This document shows, piece after piece, positions 32,724-45,849 of a stretch of DNA of 64,000 nucleotides. Source of the stretch: Tamarix chinensis. Lineage: Eukaryota > Streptophyta > Magnoliopsida > Caryophyllales > Tamaricaceae. Below the pieces are notes generated by a model, which saw only the letters and a list, made by a program, of their open reading frames with translations, searched no databases and was not told the origin of the DNA. The position numbers and the translations under genes were made by a program. The DNA lies in contig CM060175.1 of NCBI GenBank assembly GCA_030549775.1, forward strand, positions 31,723,262 to 31,787,261, in the 5' to 3' direction. The stretch's first letter is position 1. Every line of letters begins with the position of its first letter.

Positions 32724-35635
32724 TATAACATCTATGGAAGCGAAAATATGAAAACATAATTATAAATAAAAAAGGTGTTCCAACCATATCTAATATAAAA
32801 TAATTGTTTCACCATCTATCTTATATTAGATATAAGGTTGATTATTTAAAATTACAACACACAAGATAACACCAAAATACACTAGAAAAAAATCAAATAG
32901 AAGATTAGAAAGTTAGGGTTACAAGCCAAGGCCGTAAAAAACCTTAACATAAGTATGGAGATACCTAAAGCAGATCTAAAACTACGATAAGTGTCTTGAT
33001 CATCCAAGCTCCTTCAAGGAGAAGCATCAAAAAGTCTAGCTCTTGAATGCCTCAACGCTAAATAATCATATGATCATCTAATGGTTATGCTCACCAACTT
33101 ACACAAGATCCTTTGCTCATGAAATTGAGCAAGTGACTAATTAAATGAGTATCCTAATATTTACTTACCAAGTATGCCAAATAACCTTATTACTAAGGTT
33201 CATGGTGCACATAAGATACGATAGGCACACAAGTCATAATAGGTATATATTCAATAGGCTTATACATTAGCATACTAAAGTTACATACCAGACTCACATG
33301 ATATTCATAGTGGCACTTCTATGTATGCATATACAAGAAGGGACCAACATGCTCAATATTAGACATGGATTCATGGATATTCATACTTAGCATAAGGCTT
33401 ATGAATCACGGATCATAACACTGGTACATATAATGTAAGCCACCGAAGATAGCTCTAAATTTGATTTCATTTATCTATATAAATATTTATAACTATAATA
33501 TTATATACCAAAGTATCTTTGAGCAATGACCTAGATCATCTCTCAATACCCATGGAATTACAACCAATAACTACAACCCATAAATCCAATCAATGCTAAA
33601 TAAATCTGTATCACCCAATTTAAGAACAAAATATTTTTGTTTTTAAGATGATGTGAAAGAATTTGAAAAATAAAAATAAAGAATGTTACTGCTAAATCAT
33701 CCACGAAAGAGGTACAATCATCACATAAACCATACCAGATGCAAGGTAAAATAAAACCATAAACAAAAAGATACATGCTCATAATAATATTACAATAGTA
33801 GTAGTGATAATAAAGAAAAGAATAATAATATACATAGGAATATTAGGAGAGTTTACAAAATCTAAATATAGGATTTCAGAGCAAAGAATTTAAATAACTA
33901 GAAGAACAAAAACTTTAAAATTTAGTGGGTAAAACATTTATAGCCTATTGGCCTAGCTCTTAAGCATAAGTATAAATCTTTAACCCCAAGTAATAGCCAG
34001 CTATTGCCACACCTCATCACCCCACACCATACTTTAACTAAGAATCATACCCCTACAAATCGTCCTTTGCTCCCCAGACCAGAAGCCATATCATCATAGT
34101 GACTATACAAGTATAGTATCAGTACGATAAAGTGTTGGTAAAAGAAACTACCTAATACATGGTATGGTCCATACAATACATTGAAGTCAAATAGCAACAT
34201 GGTGATAAGCATATGAATATGAATTAACACTCTCATAGTAGAAATACAACAGGTTATACTTACATGGAAATCATGGAAGAATAGTAATACAATAAATGCA
34301 TCACAATCCACATAATATAAAGTATATCATAAACCTTGCTTTAGTAATCATATAAATTCAAGTTATTAAGATAGTTTGTTTGACCAAACCTACTTCTCTA
34401 CCATAAACAAAAGTCATGGTAGCAAGTAAATACAATAGGATACCATACCCACCACATGGGGCTAAGATACATTAAAGGGGATTTTTCTAGCAACGATATA
34501 CCCACCACTCATTGAGTGCACTTGATATGAGGGATAGCACAAATTATGATACCACATCATGATACATAGTTAAAGTACATCAAATGTGAATGTATTAGGA
34601 TACCTCATCCACTATACCTTGAATGCCTCTTTCATAAGGAGTGAAAAGTTGGGATACTACACCCTCATAAGTAATGGGTGATACGAAGTGTCAAGAGGCT
34701 TGTAATAGGATACCTCATCCACCCAAATTAAACATCGATGCTATGCCAACCTATCACATTATAATACTATATTTCAATGACATGTGCATACCCCTATTGA
34801 CTACAACATTTTTTGAGAAAGATATAGATATTGAGTAAAAATATAAACCATAAAGCAACTTACCCACTAACTCCCAGTCAGCTACCCCAAGAGTAGGAGA
34901 AAAAGGATCGAATAAAATATTATTTCGTTATTAATAATTATCATGCGATATCATAAATCATACATTAATTTCACAAATAACTAATTTCCAAATGATAACA
35001 CCAATCACATCATAAGGCATAAAAGGCACCACTTCTCTACACCAAAATTAACTAATTTAAGTCTCGTATATCATAATTATAATTCTTATTAATTTGAGGG
35101 TAAAAATGGGTGAAATTAAATTTTAAATGTTGTAATTACATAGAGGTATAAACATAAAAAGCCCAAAAGAAGAACAATAATTAAAAATTAAATTGGGGTG
35201 GCATACAACCAGACCAATTGATCGATCTCTAATACTAATCGACTAATCAACTCATATTAGAGCAAAACCCAAAATAAAATTAATAGATCAATTGATTGGT
35301 TGGTCTCTGCAATCAATTGTTAATAGGAAGCTAGTCGATCAGATTGATCCAATCAGTTGATATTGATCCAATCAGTTGAAATATCTTAAGTAGAGACTAT
35401 ACCACTTTGTCATAGGTTCACCAGTCGGGGTTTGGCAAACCAATCAACTATTCATAAAAAGTAGTTGAATGGTTCATCGAACCAAGTGACTAATCTCATA
35501 AATAACTAGCCATTATTTCCAAACCATATAAGTTTTCACACAACTAGTAGATGGGTTCAACATATCGATTGACTAGTCCAAGTAAAATACCACCCAGATT
35601 GCGATACATATAACAAAATTTACCAAAATTTACCT
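32724..35635 (-). mobile_element. Antisense Tekay-type LTR K, left part
   Basis: It starts TATAACATC (from TGTAACACC) and runs antisense to the LTR of J. The stretch near 34040-34100 mirrors 60940-61020, that near 34480-34560 mirrors 60420-60560, and the palindrome-word cluster 35200-35600 mirrors 59400-59880. It is cut by unit C at 35635 and resumes at 50253. No internal domain belongs to it here, so it may be a solo LTR or a fragment. Confidence 0.6.
32786..32833 (-). other. Stem-loop near the end of LTR K
   Basis: ATATCTAATATAA (32786-32798) pairs perfectly over 13 bp with TTATATTAGATAT (32821-32833). The position relative to the LTR end matches the stem-loop of units A, C and D, but the bases are quite different. 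Confidence 0.55.
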
Positions 35636-35727
35636 GTAACACCCCAAAATTCACTAATTTTTTTAAAAACGGAAGCAATTAAATTAGAAATACTTAAAAC
35701 CCGTGAATTCTGGAAATGTTACCGCCG

Positions 35728-35773
35728 CACTTAGTACTAGACCAGTTCTCTCCGACCGTTCCAGTACCAAGTG
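35728..35773 (-). other. Stem-loop of unit C
   Basis: CACTTAGTAC (35728-35737) and GTACCAAGTG (35764-35773) pair over 10 positions with one non-Watson-Crick position. A GTTACCGCC box (the antisense GGCGGTAA) lies just before it. Confidence 0.55.
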
Positions 35774-36329
35774 CTAAGGCTAAGGAAACGATTTACATTA
35801 AATTCAAATCAACAGTTCATAAAAGAACTCGAAAGATCATACCTTAAAATCAAAGTACGCATAAACGTTTATAAACGTAATAAAATAGATATCAGAGTGC
35901 GAAATCAAAGAGGATAAATACTCCAATAAAAAGAAATAATAGCAGGAAATAAAAGTACATAAAGACTAAAATACGACCACAACTCTCTCGAACTTGAGCC
36001 AAACATGCTCAACACTTAGCCCCGACTGATGTCTTGCCCACCTGCACTAACCAGAAGGGCATACTACTCGTGGGAATGAGCAGCACCCATAAAAAGGGTG
36101 ATCAGTACGCTACATACTGAGTAAGGTAACCGAGCACTAAGGCCGACACATAAGCACATAATCCATGCAGATTAATAACAGGGCATAATCTAACATAACA
36201 ATATAAAGGTATATGAACAATTCAGGTAAACGTACAAAGGTCCAATTATAGTCCGGATTAATTACTTAATTAATCTCTTTATCGAAAGTCGATACATACC
36301 AAGCTTTATATCAAATCCATGCGAGTACA

Positions 36330-36600
36330 GAAGCCCCCACTATTATAGCCGATGGATCGGAGGCACATAGGGTATCATACCCTAACCACTATTATAGCCG
36401 GTGGATCGGAAACTCATAGGACCACACGTCCTAACCACTATTCCTAACCGGTGGATCGGTTAGCCCTGGATCGCATGGTGTTCCACTGTAAGTAATTAGT
36501 ATCTTTTAAGCATTTTAGAAAAACTTTGGTTTGCGGTTGTCGAGCTCGGGAACCCCCACTATTATGACCGGTGGATCGGTTACGTATAGGACATCACACC
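36330..36600 (-). repeat. Dyad array of unit C, left half
   Basis: Units of CACTATTATAGCCG(A/G)TGGATCGG separated by 'catagga..acc' spacers. The array is continued at 46560-46680 beyond unit B. The second arm reads ATCGG instead of ACCGG in most units. Confidence 0.8.
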
Positions 36601-37358
36601 CTAACCACTATTATTGAAATACCCCGAAAATTTCTAATTTTATAAATTATATTTAAAAGAGGTTTTATTAGAAAATTATTTAAACAAATTACTTTTATTA
36701 AAATAAAAGGGTATTTAATTAAGGAAAATTAAGAAGAGATTTATAAGTATTTTAATTAGGAGGAATTTGGGTATTTTAGCTAATTAAGCATTTTATTTTA
36801 AAAAACAATTAATTAATTAAATAAATTATTTTATTTAAAATAAGAAGGAGAAAATAGTTTCAAAATTTTTTATAATTTTATAAGTAATTTAATTGGAGAA
36901 AATTTAAGGTGTTTTCTAATTAAAAAGGAATTTATGAAAAATCTCTTAAAAATCCTAATTTAGCCTAAAAAGGAATTTAAATATTATTTTGTATACATCA
37001 AATATTTTAAATAATTTAAATATCCCATATTATTATTTTTCCTTTTCTTCTTTCTTTTTCTTTTTCCTCCCCTTCTCCCCGTTTGGGCTGCCCCTTTTCG
37101 CGGCCCAATCCTCTACCTCCTTCCTCCTTCCTCCTTCCCGCGGCCCAGCGCCGTTCGGCCCTCCTTCGCACAGTGAAACGCAGTGTTTAGCCCTTCACTT
37201 CGCCAAAACGCTGCGCCCCGATAAGTGAAAATAACCGTTGCCTCCTGCTATACTCGACGTCGCGTTTTGTCCATAAATCACCCAAAATGCCGCGTTTTGG
37301 TAGGACCTTTTGACCATTTCCGAACCGGCCGGTCTTTTCCCCCTTCTTTTATTTTCTC

Positions 37359-37375
37359 CCGGACCGCCGGTCCGG
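37359..37375. promoter_or_regulatory. 17-bp perfect dyad upstream of the TATA box in unit B
   Basis: CCGGACCGCCGGTCCGG is symmetrical around its central C. It lies 26 bases after ACCGGCCGGT (37324-37333). Unit A has the weaker GGACCACCGGTCC at the same place. Its CGGTCC core is shared with the downstream array word. Confidence 0.55.
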
Positions 37376-37671
37376 CCACCATCTTCTTCCTCCTCGCCCG
37401 CACGACCTGCAACACGCTCCCACCTGCACCGGCCGCCTGCGCACCGCCTGCACGCCGCCTTCCCTTTTCTGCCCTGCCGGCCACCCTCTCTCGACCGACC
37501 TACACCCCCATACCCCCTAGGCCACCCGCGCCTTTTCCTCCCTTTTTCCCGACTAGCGCAGAGGTCTGCCATGGCAGACTTGTGCCGCCCCCCTGCTGGC
37601 CGACATGCCCAAACGCCGCCTAACCTGTCCTCCTTTGTCTCCTCTCTCGATTTTTCCCCCCAATTCGAGCC

Positions 37672-37679
37672 TATAAATA
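37672..37679 (+). promoter_or_regulatory. TATA box of unit B
   Basis: TATAAATACCCC is placed as in unit A, about 300 bases after the palindrome pair and just before a C-rich leader. Confidence 0.6.
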
Positions 37680-38346
37680 CCCCACGAGCCCCAGCATCGG
37701 GCTCTTTCGAAAACCATGCCCAGAATTCCCCCTTGCGCCGCCCCCTCTTCAGACCACCGCCCCGTCGCCGACGCCCATCGGCACCGCTCACTCCACCCCC
37801 TAAATTCTTCCCTGCAGCACCCTCCACCTACCTAAGCCTCCCTCAGCCTTCGGTTTACCCTGCACGCTCCGCCCCAAGCGGGCGAAGTGCCCTTCCCGAC
37901 CAAGCCAACCTCAAACCCCGCCACCCTTCGCACCGCCACCCATCGCCGTGCCGCCACTCCCAGCGCCCCCTCTGCCTCCCAAAACCACCAAGGGAACTTC
38001 CCCAACCTCCCTAGACCCTCTATTTCCCCTGCCAACCCCTCCTTTTCCTTCCTTTCCCCTCCACCACCTCTCCACCCTCCTTCTCCCCCTACGTCGTCGC
38101 CGCCACCGTGCGCCGTGCGCCGCCACCTGTGCCACCCACACCCTAGGTAGTTCTCTAAACTCCCCAACCCCTAAACCTTTATTATATAAGTGCTAATTAT
38201 TTTTAGTAGCATAATTAATATTATTCTTACTACTATTATTATTATTATCACTATTAATATTATTATTTGTATTATTAATATTATCATTATTATTATTACC
38301 ATTATCATTACTATTATTATTACTATTGGTATTATTATTACTATTG

Positions 38347-38383
<37 letters not shown>

Positions 38384-38509
38384 TATTATTACTATTATTA
38401 TTATTATTATACCTAAACTTGAAAAATTTATAACTATTGGCCTTACTCATACTAGTGGCCCATAACTTTAGTATTTTATTTTAACATCATGATCGTTATT
38501 ATTATTGCT

Positions 38510-38514
<5 letters not shown>

Positions 38515-38590
<76 letters not shown>
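38515..38590. repeat. (TTA)n-(TAC)n microsatellite
   Basis: TTA triplets pass into TAC/ACT triplets, in the same order as in unit A. A looser TTA-rich field precedes it from 38200. Confidence 0.95.
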
Positions 38591-38591
<1 letters not shown>

Positions 38592-38836
38592 TCATTATTA
38601 TTAGTAACATTGAACTACTAACATTAATAATAAATATTATTAAAAGTACTTTAAATTATTGTAGCTACGTTTATTAGTAGTAGCTGGATTAGCTACCCTA
38701 AGAATAATGACCATACCTTTATTTATAAAAGTAATATTTTATTTTTTAGCCCTAAAGGTAAGTTATAGATAAGAGTAAGGTAGAAGATTAGTGTTTGGTT
38801 AGAGGAAAATTAACCTCTAGTGTTCCCCTCTTATAG

Positions 38837-38898
38837 GCGAATAAAGTCGACACCTGGAGGAGGCGTAGGAACGTGCTCCAAGACCGGAGTCGGGTTAG
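38837..38898 (+). other. Framed 62-nt block, unit B copy
   Basis: It is preceded by CTTATAG and followed by GTAAGGAC, and contains GAACGTGCTCC at the same offset as unit A. The two copies differ at many positions in the first half but have the same length. Confidence 0.6.
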
Positions 38899-39010
38899 GT
38901 AAGGACGAAGCTATGGCCTTGTGCTTGTGTGACGTAATGTGTGGTTAAATAATGAGCATGCTATTTTGATGTATATTATGTATGTGTTATGAATAACTTG
39001 TTTTGTGTAG

Positions 39011-39028
39011 CGCAGCGTGGATCATGAG
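39011..39028 (+). other. Framed 18-nt block, unit B copy
   Basis: CGCAGCGTGGATCATGAG is preceded by TGTGTAG and followed by GTATGTTG, 112 nt after the 62-nt block. Confidence 0.5.
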
Positions 39029-39206
39029 GTATGTTGTGTGTGCCTTATGTTATACGTGTATGACATGTTCGATGTTTGATGTTGATGTGGATGATGTGAC
39101 TTGTTATGGCCCTCTATGTAACACCCCCAAATTTCTCTCCTGAAAAAATTTTTTTTTGAAAGATTAAAGCGGAAGCTAGGAGCGAATTTGGGAAATGTTA
39201 CCGCCA

Positions 39207-39251
39207 CATCTAGCACAAGATAAATGTCAACCATCTATCTCATGTTAGATG
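39207..39251 (-). other. Stem-loop of unit D
   Basis: CATCTAGCACAAGATA (39207-39222) and TATCTCATGTTAGATG (39236-39251) pair at 13 of 16 positions by Watson-Crick rules, and a fourteenth pair is wobble-compatible. The ATGTTACCGCC box precedes it. The stem bases differ from those of units A and C, yet pairing is kept. Confidence 0.6.
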
Positions 39252-39933
39252 CAAGACTAAAACCTGTCAAACAATTAAATCTGAATTTCAAATTCCATCA
39301 AACAATTAAATCCGAATAGTAAACACTTATCAGAATACGAGAAATTTAAAGTCAATTACAAAACCCTTAGAAATCTGAGAACAATACTTGCAACTTCCAA
39401 AGGTGAATACAATTAAACAAAATAAATCCCGAAGGATAATTATCCGGATCGCCTACTCACTCAGGTCAAGCCTTCCACCCCAAAACAGTATCCGATCTTA
39501 ACCTGCACAAGAGGTCTGCTCCCCACCATTGGTGGATCATCACAGGACCCATTCAATCAGTGTAGTATCAGTACGGGTCCAATACTGAGTAAGTCTCGCT
39601 ACCCTACCTTATAGGAGGGATATCATCAAGTGCATATTAAATTGTAGTACAATACGTTAATACAATAACATACATACTCATCACCCACATCATGAATCTT
39701 GCCATACATTCATAGTAACATTTAAAACATATGCAACATCCCAGTTAACATAGACGCGTGGTATAACCGAAATAATACGTGACTTATTATGCACATAAAC
39801 AACATGTGGTAATACATATAGTAAAAGCTGGCCATGGTCCAATTAGACTTATTCTTTATCCTCATTAATAGTACATTCATTCCACACATATTCTTTAATA
39901 ATCCATGTAAGCGCGGGGACCCCACTATTATAG

Positions 39934-40524
39934 CCGGTGGACCGGAAATCAATACTCAGGGCAGAACGCCTCTGACCACTATTATAGCCGGTGGACCGGA
40001 ATCAACACCCAGGGCAGAACGCCTCTGGCCACTATTCTAACCGGTGGACCGGACTAGCCCCGAACTTACATGGTGTTTCGCTGTAAGTACTTAGTATTTT
40101 TCCTGTGGATTACTTCATTCAGATTCATTCAACATATTCTTTATTAGCCCATGTGAGCGCGGGAGCCCCACTATTATAGCCGGTGGACCGGAAATAAACA
40201 CATAGGGCAGAACGCCTCTGACCACTATTATAGCAGGTGGACCGGAAATAAACACCCAAGGCAGAACGCCTCTGGCCACTATTCTAACCGGTGGACCGGA
40301 CTGGCCCCGACTCACATGGTGTTCCACTGTAAGTATTTAGTATTTTCCCTGTGGATTAACTTATTCGTTTAGGTCTGTCGAGCCGAGATCCCCCACTATT
40401 ATAACCGGTGGACCGGGTGTAAACACACAGGGCAGAATGCCTCTGACCACTATTATAGCCGGTGGACCGGAACGAAACGCACAAGGCAAAACGCCTCTGA
40501 CCACTATTCTAACCGGTGGATCGG
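39934..40524 (-). repeat. 3 x 3 array of CCGGTGGACCGG (unit D)
   Basis: Nine copies start at 39934, 39988, 40041; 40180, 40234, 40288; 40405, 40459 and 40513. Seven are perfect; the one at 40234 reads CAGGTGGACCGG and the one at 40513 CCGGTGGATCGG. Spacing within triplets is 53-54 and the triplets are 139 and 117 apart. The inter-triplet spacers carry 'cgctgtaagtacttagta' or 'cactgtaagtatttagta'. This is the same plan as in unit A. Confidence 0.95.
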
Positions 40525-43500
40525 ACTGGGCTCGGCTCAACATCTTTCGCTTTACGTGATTAATGTCTTATTCGTGTCTTATTAGTTCACATCGCACCCT
40601 TGACATGCATAAATCATTCACTTCATACTTTACACATCACAAACAATAAAATTTCCACATTCATAACTACACTTAATCAATAATACACATGATAACACCA
40701 AACAACTCTAAGCAGCCATAACGAACCCTAATTGACCACACCAAACCGTGCCTTAACCCTATTTTACCATAACAACCATACTTAGCCATCCCAAACCTTA
40801 ATTACCCTCAGCAATTAACAATTAGCTACTCCAACCCTACTTAATCATAACGATCCAGAGTTAATCACTCCAAACCCTAATTCTGTCTCCTCCAAACCCT
40901 TATAATACTCCACGTACTATTTCCCGTCCAAAACAGTTAAACACCCAAGTAATACTTGCATTACCTTCCTTACACCTCAAATCAGCCTTTCATAGGTAAA
41001 TTTTGCTCTCATGCAGACGTTACGCATCCCATGCAACCTCTCGAACTTTTCACACAAACCCTAAATCCCATACAATCATTAATTTCCATGCAAAACTCTA
41101 AATCCACCATACAAACCCTAATACCACCATACAAGCATTAATACCACCACACAACCCATAACACCACCATGCAAACCCTAACACCACCATAAGTCATTAA
41201 TACCGCCAAGTAATCTTTAATACCACCATACAAACCCTAATACCACCATGCAATCCCTAATTTCCCCCATGCAACCTTAATTTATTCCCACTCTTTTGTT
41301 TATTTAATTCCACCTTCTCCTCATCGTCTCACAAATGGTGAACTCCTTAGGTCATCCATACCTATGTTAGTCGACGTACTTCCCTTTGGTTATTTTAACC
41401 GCTTATTTTTCTTTTTCAAATCCCCACTTCACCACACTTCCTCACATAACCCAGCATGCATGTCGTAGGGTCACATTACCTCACATCACATCATTCTTTT
41501 TCCACAACATATCAGTATACAAAGACGAGAACCCGGGGAGGTACCTCGGTTCCATGCTGCGCTACACAAATACACAGATAACATACAGGATTATAGCATA
41601 CAACCGCACAAGCATACAGGACAGGTAAAACATGCAATGCACACAAGTGGCCTTAGTTACGTCCTTACAAAATACCCATAAGTAGAGGTAAGTAGAGAAC
41701 TTACCTGGATCTGAAGCTAGCTAAGAGAAATGAGAGGGAGAGGGATCCCTAGTTCGTGGGTCCACGAGAAAGCTTTCCTAGACCCGATAAAAATCAAAAC
41801 TAAATTAGAAACTATCCTATCAATCAATAATTTACATACTCTAATTAAATACACACAAACAACACAAATGATTTCTCTTAGAAAACGTGTCCAAAACTTA
41901 GAACTTAAAAGCATAGCTTTGTTAAGATTTAAGGTTAAAACTAAATCAAAACGGATTAATATAAATATCACTCGGGACATTTCAACTTAATTTGGAAAGC
42001 CCGAGAAGGAATAATCGATCATAAGTTAATTTATCGAAAATAACTTATTTATTAGGTTTTACAACTAAATAGGTAATCTAACCATTTACATAGAACTAAA
42101 TCCAACCCGATTAGGTTAAAACAGAATTTAAATGATTTAAAACCCAAAGATAGAATTCGATTAGATAAAATACACATAGCAAAAATCAATTTTATAAAAT
42201 CATCCCCGAAAATTAGGATTTCAAAGCCCATAACACAAACTCAAGTAATTCCATTTAATTAGTTCAAATTAAAGGTATTAGAAAGAAATTAATACCATTT
42301 CAACTATTTCTATGCATTCAATTTTAGAAAAACAACAATACAACTTGAAATTTAGGGTTTTAGGCCCGAAAACACAACTCGTTAAAATTCTATAAATTTA
42401 ATCAAATTGAATGTTTAGAAATGCAATTAAACACATTTTATAACATATCAAATAATCAATTGCTCAAAACTAGTAAAAGAAATACACAATTTAGCCCAAT
42501 TAGGGTTTTTGGGCCCGGAACGCAAATCCGATCAATTCTTAGCAAAACATATAAATTGACGGTCCGGAAATGTAATTAAACATATTCTAATGTAATTTAT
42601 ATAGTTATTTGAATAAAATAACCCGATTACCCAAACCAATTTAAACCCGCGGGAATTTTGACCTAAAAATCCAATTCCGGTCAATTACGCACAATTTTCC
42701 CAAATCAACACTTCTAATATAAAATTAAATACATTTTAAACAATAATATAAAATCAATTGAGTGGAATAGCTCAATTATACGACCCAATTTCATTACACC
42801 CAAAATTTGACCTAGGAATCAAATTCCGATAAAACCTGCATAAATTTCTCAAATTGACGGTTCCAAAATGAAATTGGATACATTTTAAAACATATTGTAT
42901 AATCAATTTGTCCGAAATCGCAAAAACGAGGGGATCCGAAAAATTTGGGCATAACTCGGCTAAAAATCCAATTTTTCCAAAATCTCAACACAACCACACA
43001 ATTAACCTATCTAAATCAATCTTGCAGCATATACATGCATAAACAAACAATCAATTTAGCTTTTTATAAGCTAATTCACACTCAATTAATCAAATCAAGG
43101 GTTAGGGTTTCCGGAAATTTATACCCAACGAAACTCAACAAATCGGAGCACGGGAAGGCTGGAGAAGCTTCGTCGGGGCCCGGGGGTGGCTCGCCGGTCG
43201 TCACCCGAGCTCGCCGTTGCCGGACGGCGGCACGGCCGGTGCTGCTGCTGTATGTGGTTGCTGGGATTTGCTGCTTCGGCCGCTGTTGCAGCAGTTGTTG
43301 CTGCGGTTGCCGGTGTGCGGCTTCGACCGTTGCTGCTGCGTCGTCGGCGTTCGTGTCGCCCGTAGTGGCTGGCGAGGTTGGCCGGAGCGGAGAGGAGGAG
43401 GCGGCTAGGGTTAGGGTTGCGGGACAAGGAGCAGGGGAGTCGGGGAATAGGGAAAACCGAAGGGAAGGGAGAGAAGAGGGAAAAGAAAAGGAAGGGGGGT

Positions 43501-44399
43501 CGGGGCACGGGTGCAGGTGTTTTTTTATTTTTTTATTTATTTTTACAAATACACATTAGATAAAATACTAAAAACATCAAAATATTATTAGAAGATTTTA
43601 TCTAAAATCTATTTAATAAAAAATTTATTTCGAACGGATCCGAAGGCTTAAAATTAGTAAAAAGGCTATATAAAGAATTTTGAAAACATTTTCGGAAGGA
43701 TTTAACAACGAACACAAAAATTTATATTATTTACGGAAATGTATTATAAGACCTCGAAAAATTATTTAAAAGTATATAATAAAATTTTTAAGTCAAATTC
43801 TAATAAATCAAGACTAATTTTAATAATTTCTGAAATCGGTTTTCCATAAACCAAAATGCATAAAACGAAAGAGAATTAATTCCAGAAAGAATTTCATAAA
43901 TAAACTCCGAAAATCTTTTTAATTTAAAACTTTCCACAAATATTAAAGATTAGCGAAAATGAATAAATTTAAAGTCGGAAATATTTTCTACGAATAAAAT
44001 TATTAAAATAAATTTAACTATTTAAATAGAAATTCTATAATTTAAATAATTATATTTCGTTAACGAAATATAACTTCAAAACAGAGTCGTAATCACATGG
44101 CGAAGATATAATCGAAAACGAATTAAAAATACTAAAAACCAAAATACGAGAAAGGACGGGAATATATATTTTTAAACGAAGATCGAAATCATAAGAATAT
44201 AATAAAATCATTGTCGTGAACGAATTTGTCTAGAATGGTTCGCAACGACAATGATTAATTACATTCAATTATGAATTCGAAATCGTCGATAAATTCATAA
44301 AACGAATCGAAATTAAAATAATTAATTGTTTACATCAAATTACGCTAATAAAATCATTAAGCTTAATAAATCTGGATTTTAAAAATATAGGGTATTACA

Positions 44400-45440
44400 C
44401 TCTAGGACATGCATGCTAGGGTTTTGGTAGCATGAAATGATAATAAGAGAACAACGGGAAAGTGGACATTTGGGAAGTTTGCATGGGGGGATTAGACCTT
44501 GCATAGGCATGATCCTTACGTGTGAAAGGTTGATTTGGGTTGTAATTAAGAGCTTGGGAGAGTCTTGGAGTGATTGGAAACTGGTTATGAAGAATAGTAC
44601 GTGAGTTGGTGCATGAGCGACCTTATTAGGGTTTCGGGTGTAAGTGGGGGTTGGAGAGTCTACATGGAGAGTTTAAATTATACACGGGAATGAATCTTAC
44701 GTAAGGAAAGTTGATTTAGGAAGTGAATAAAATAATGTCAAAGCTATGGACCCATTGGGGACTTGGGTGCAAAATTTTACGTGGGTCGGTGTAAGAGTGC
44801 CTAAGGGTTCCAATTTGGGTTTTTGGGAGGAAATGAGCAATTTGAGGGGTACAAGGGTAAAAATGATCAAGGCAGGATGGAGTATGGGGTTGAGAGTGAG
44901 AATTCACTTATATAAAGGATGAGTATGGGTTTTCTAAAGGAGAGGAGAGATTTGGGGTGAAAGAGGGAGATTACTTATTGAGGAAGTAAAGTGCTAGGGT
45001 TTTGGGTGGCCAACTAGGGTTTTGTCGGTTACATGTGAACTTGGGAGATAAAGTAATACATTTGGGGAGTTTCCTAATAAAAATGAGGTGCAAGATAGAG
45101 AACAAAGTAACGTTTGGGTAAGTAAGAAAGAGTTGGGCCACATAGGTCCGACTAGGGTCTTCGAGGAGGAATCCTAGAGGGATGAGGAAATACGGAGTCG
45201 ATATCATATGTGCTGGGGTAGCCTATATTCTTGGAGATTGTGCCTTACTATATGCCACTATGCCTAATTCTACGGGGGATGGATGTCGGGAGTGAGAAGA
45301 GGTACGAGTCTCAAAATATGGGACGGTCCCTTTGGAAGGGAAAGTAGTAGAGTATTAACCGCATGCATGTCAGGGGTGTTGTATGATTCAATAAGATACG
45401 GATAAGACACTAATAACGTAAAGCGAAAGACTGTTGAGCC
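44400..45440 (+). other. Unit B, stretch between unit D and the dyad array
   Basis: This sequence of unit B is close to unit A 21807-23090, including the 'gggttgagagtgagaattc' and 'ggatgtcgggtgtgagaag'-like stretches. The minisatellite block present in A (21880-22530) is mostly replaced by non-repetitive text here. No open frame of interest. Confidence 0.6.
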
Positions 45441-45455
45441 GAGCCTTGTGCGATT

Positions 45456-45849
45456 CGTTCCAGTCCACCGCTATAATAGTGGTCAGAGGCGTCCTGCCCT
45501 GTGCGTTTCGTTCTGGTCCATCGCTATAATAGTGGTTAGAGGCGTCCTGCCCTGTGTGTTTCGTACCGGCTATAATAGTGGTCAGAGGCGTTCTGCCCTA
45601 TGCGTTTCGTTCCGGTCCACCGGCTATAATAGTGGTCAGAGGCATTCTGCCCTATGTGTTTATTTCCGGCCCACCTGCTATAATAGTGGGGGCCTCGGCT
45701 CGATAGACTCAAAGTAAATAAGTTAAACCACGGGAAAAATACTAAGTACTTACAGTGGAACACCATGTTGAGGTGGGGCCAGTCCGGTCCACCGGTTAGA
45801 ATAGTGGTCAGAGGCGTTCTGTCCTGTGTTTTTATTTCCGGTCCACCGG
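45456..45849 (+). repeat. Reduced dyad array of unit B
   Basis: Three perfect CCGGTCCACCGG copies (45612, 45784, 45838) stand among worn or deleted ones (about 45460, 45517, 45568 and 45666). The grouping is five plus two instead of 3 x 3. Each is followed by CTATAATAGTGG and the GGCGTTCTGCCCT word. Confidence 0.8.

Larger units (their letters stand above)
39117..44399 (-). mobile_element. Long-LTR unit D, antisense, youngest of the nest
   Basis: It starts TGTAACACCCCC (39117) and ends GGGTATTACA (44399). A perfect 5-bp duplication CTCTA (39112-39116 and 44400-44404) flanks it; 5283 bp. The target in intact form is CTCTA at 21807-21811 of unit A. On the minus strand it has a G+C-rich segment (43520-43130), a 17-nt version of the small framed block (41561-41545), CCCTAATACCACC minisatellites (41290-41040), the 3 x 3 dyad array, a CCACCATTGGTGG-type dyad and a long stem near its end. 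I did not find the TATA box or a clear 62-nt block, so its upstream half belongs to a different subfamily. Confidence 0.87.

Noticed and set aside
37195..38167. Open frames of 210 and 234 residues in unit B
   Set aside because: Same situation as in unit A; the frames are not shared between the two units, so they are products of composition.
42945..43559. 204-residue Cys/Gly/Ala-rich frame
   Set aside because: It lies in the G+C-rich upstream segment of unit D, antisense to the unit, and is rich in residues encoded by TGC/GCT repeats; no domain.
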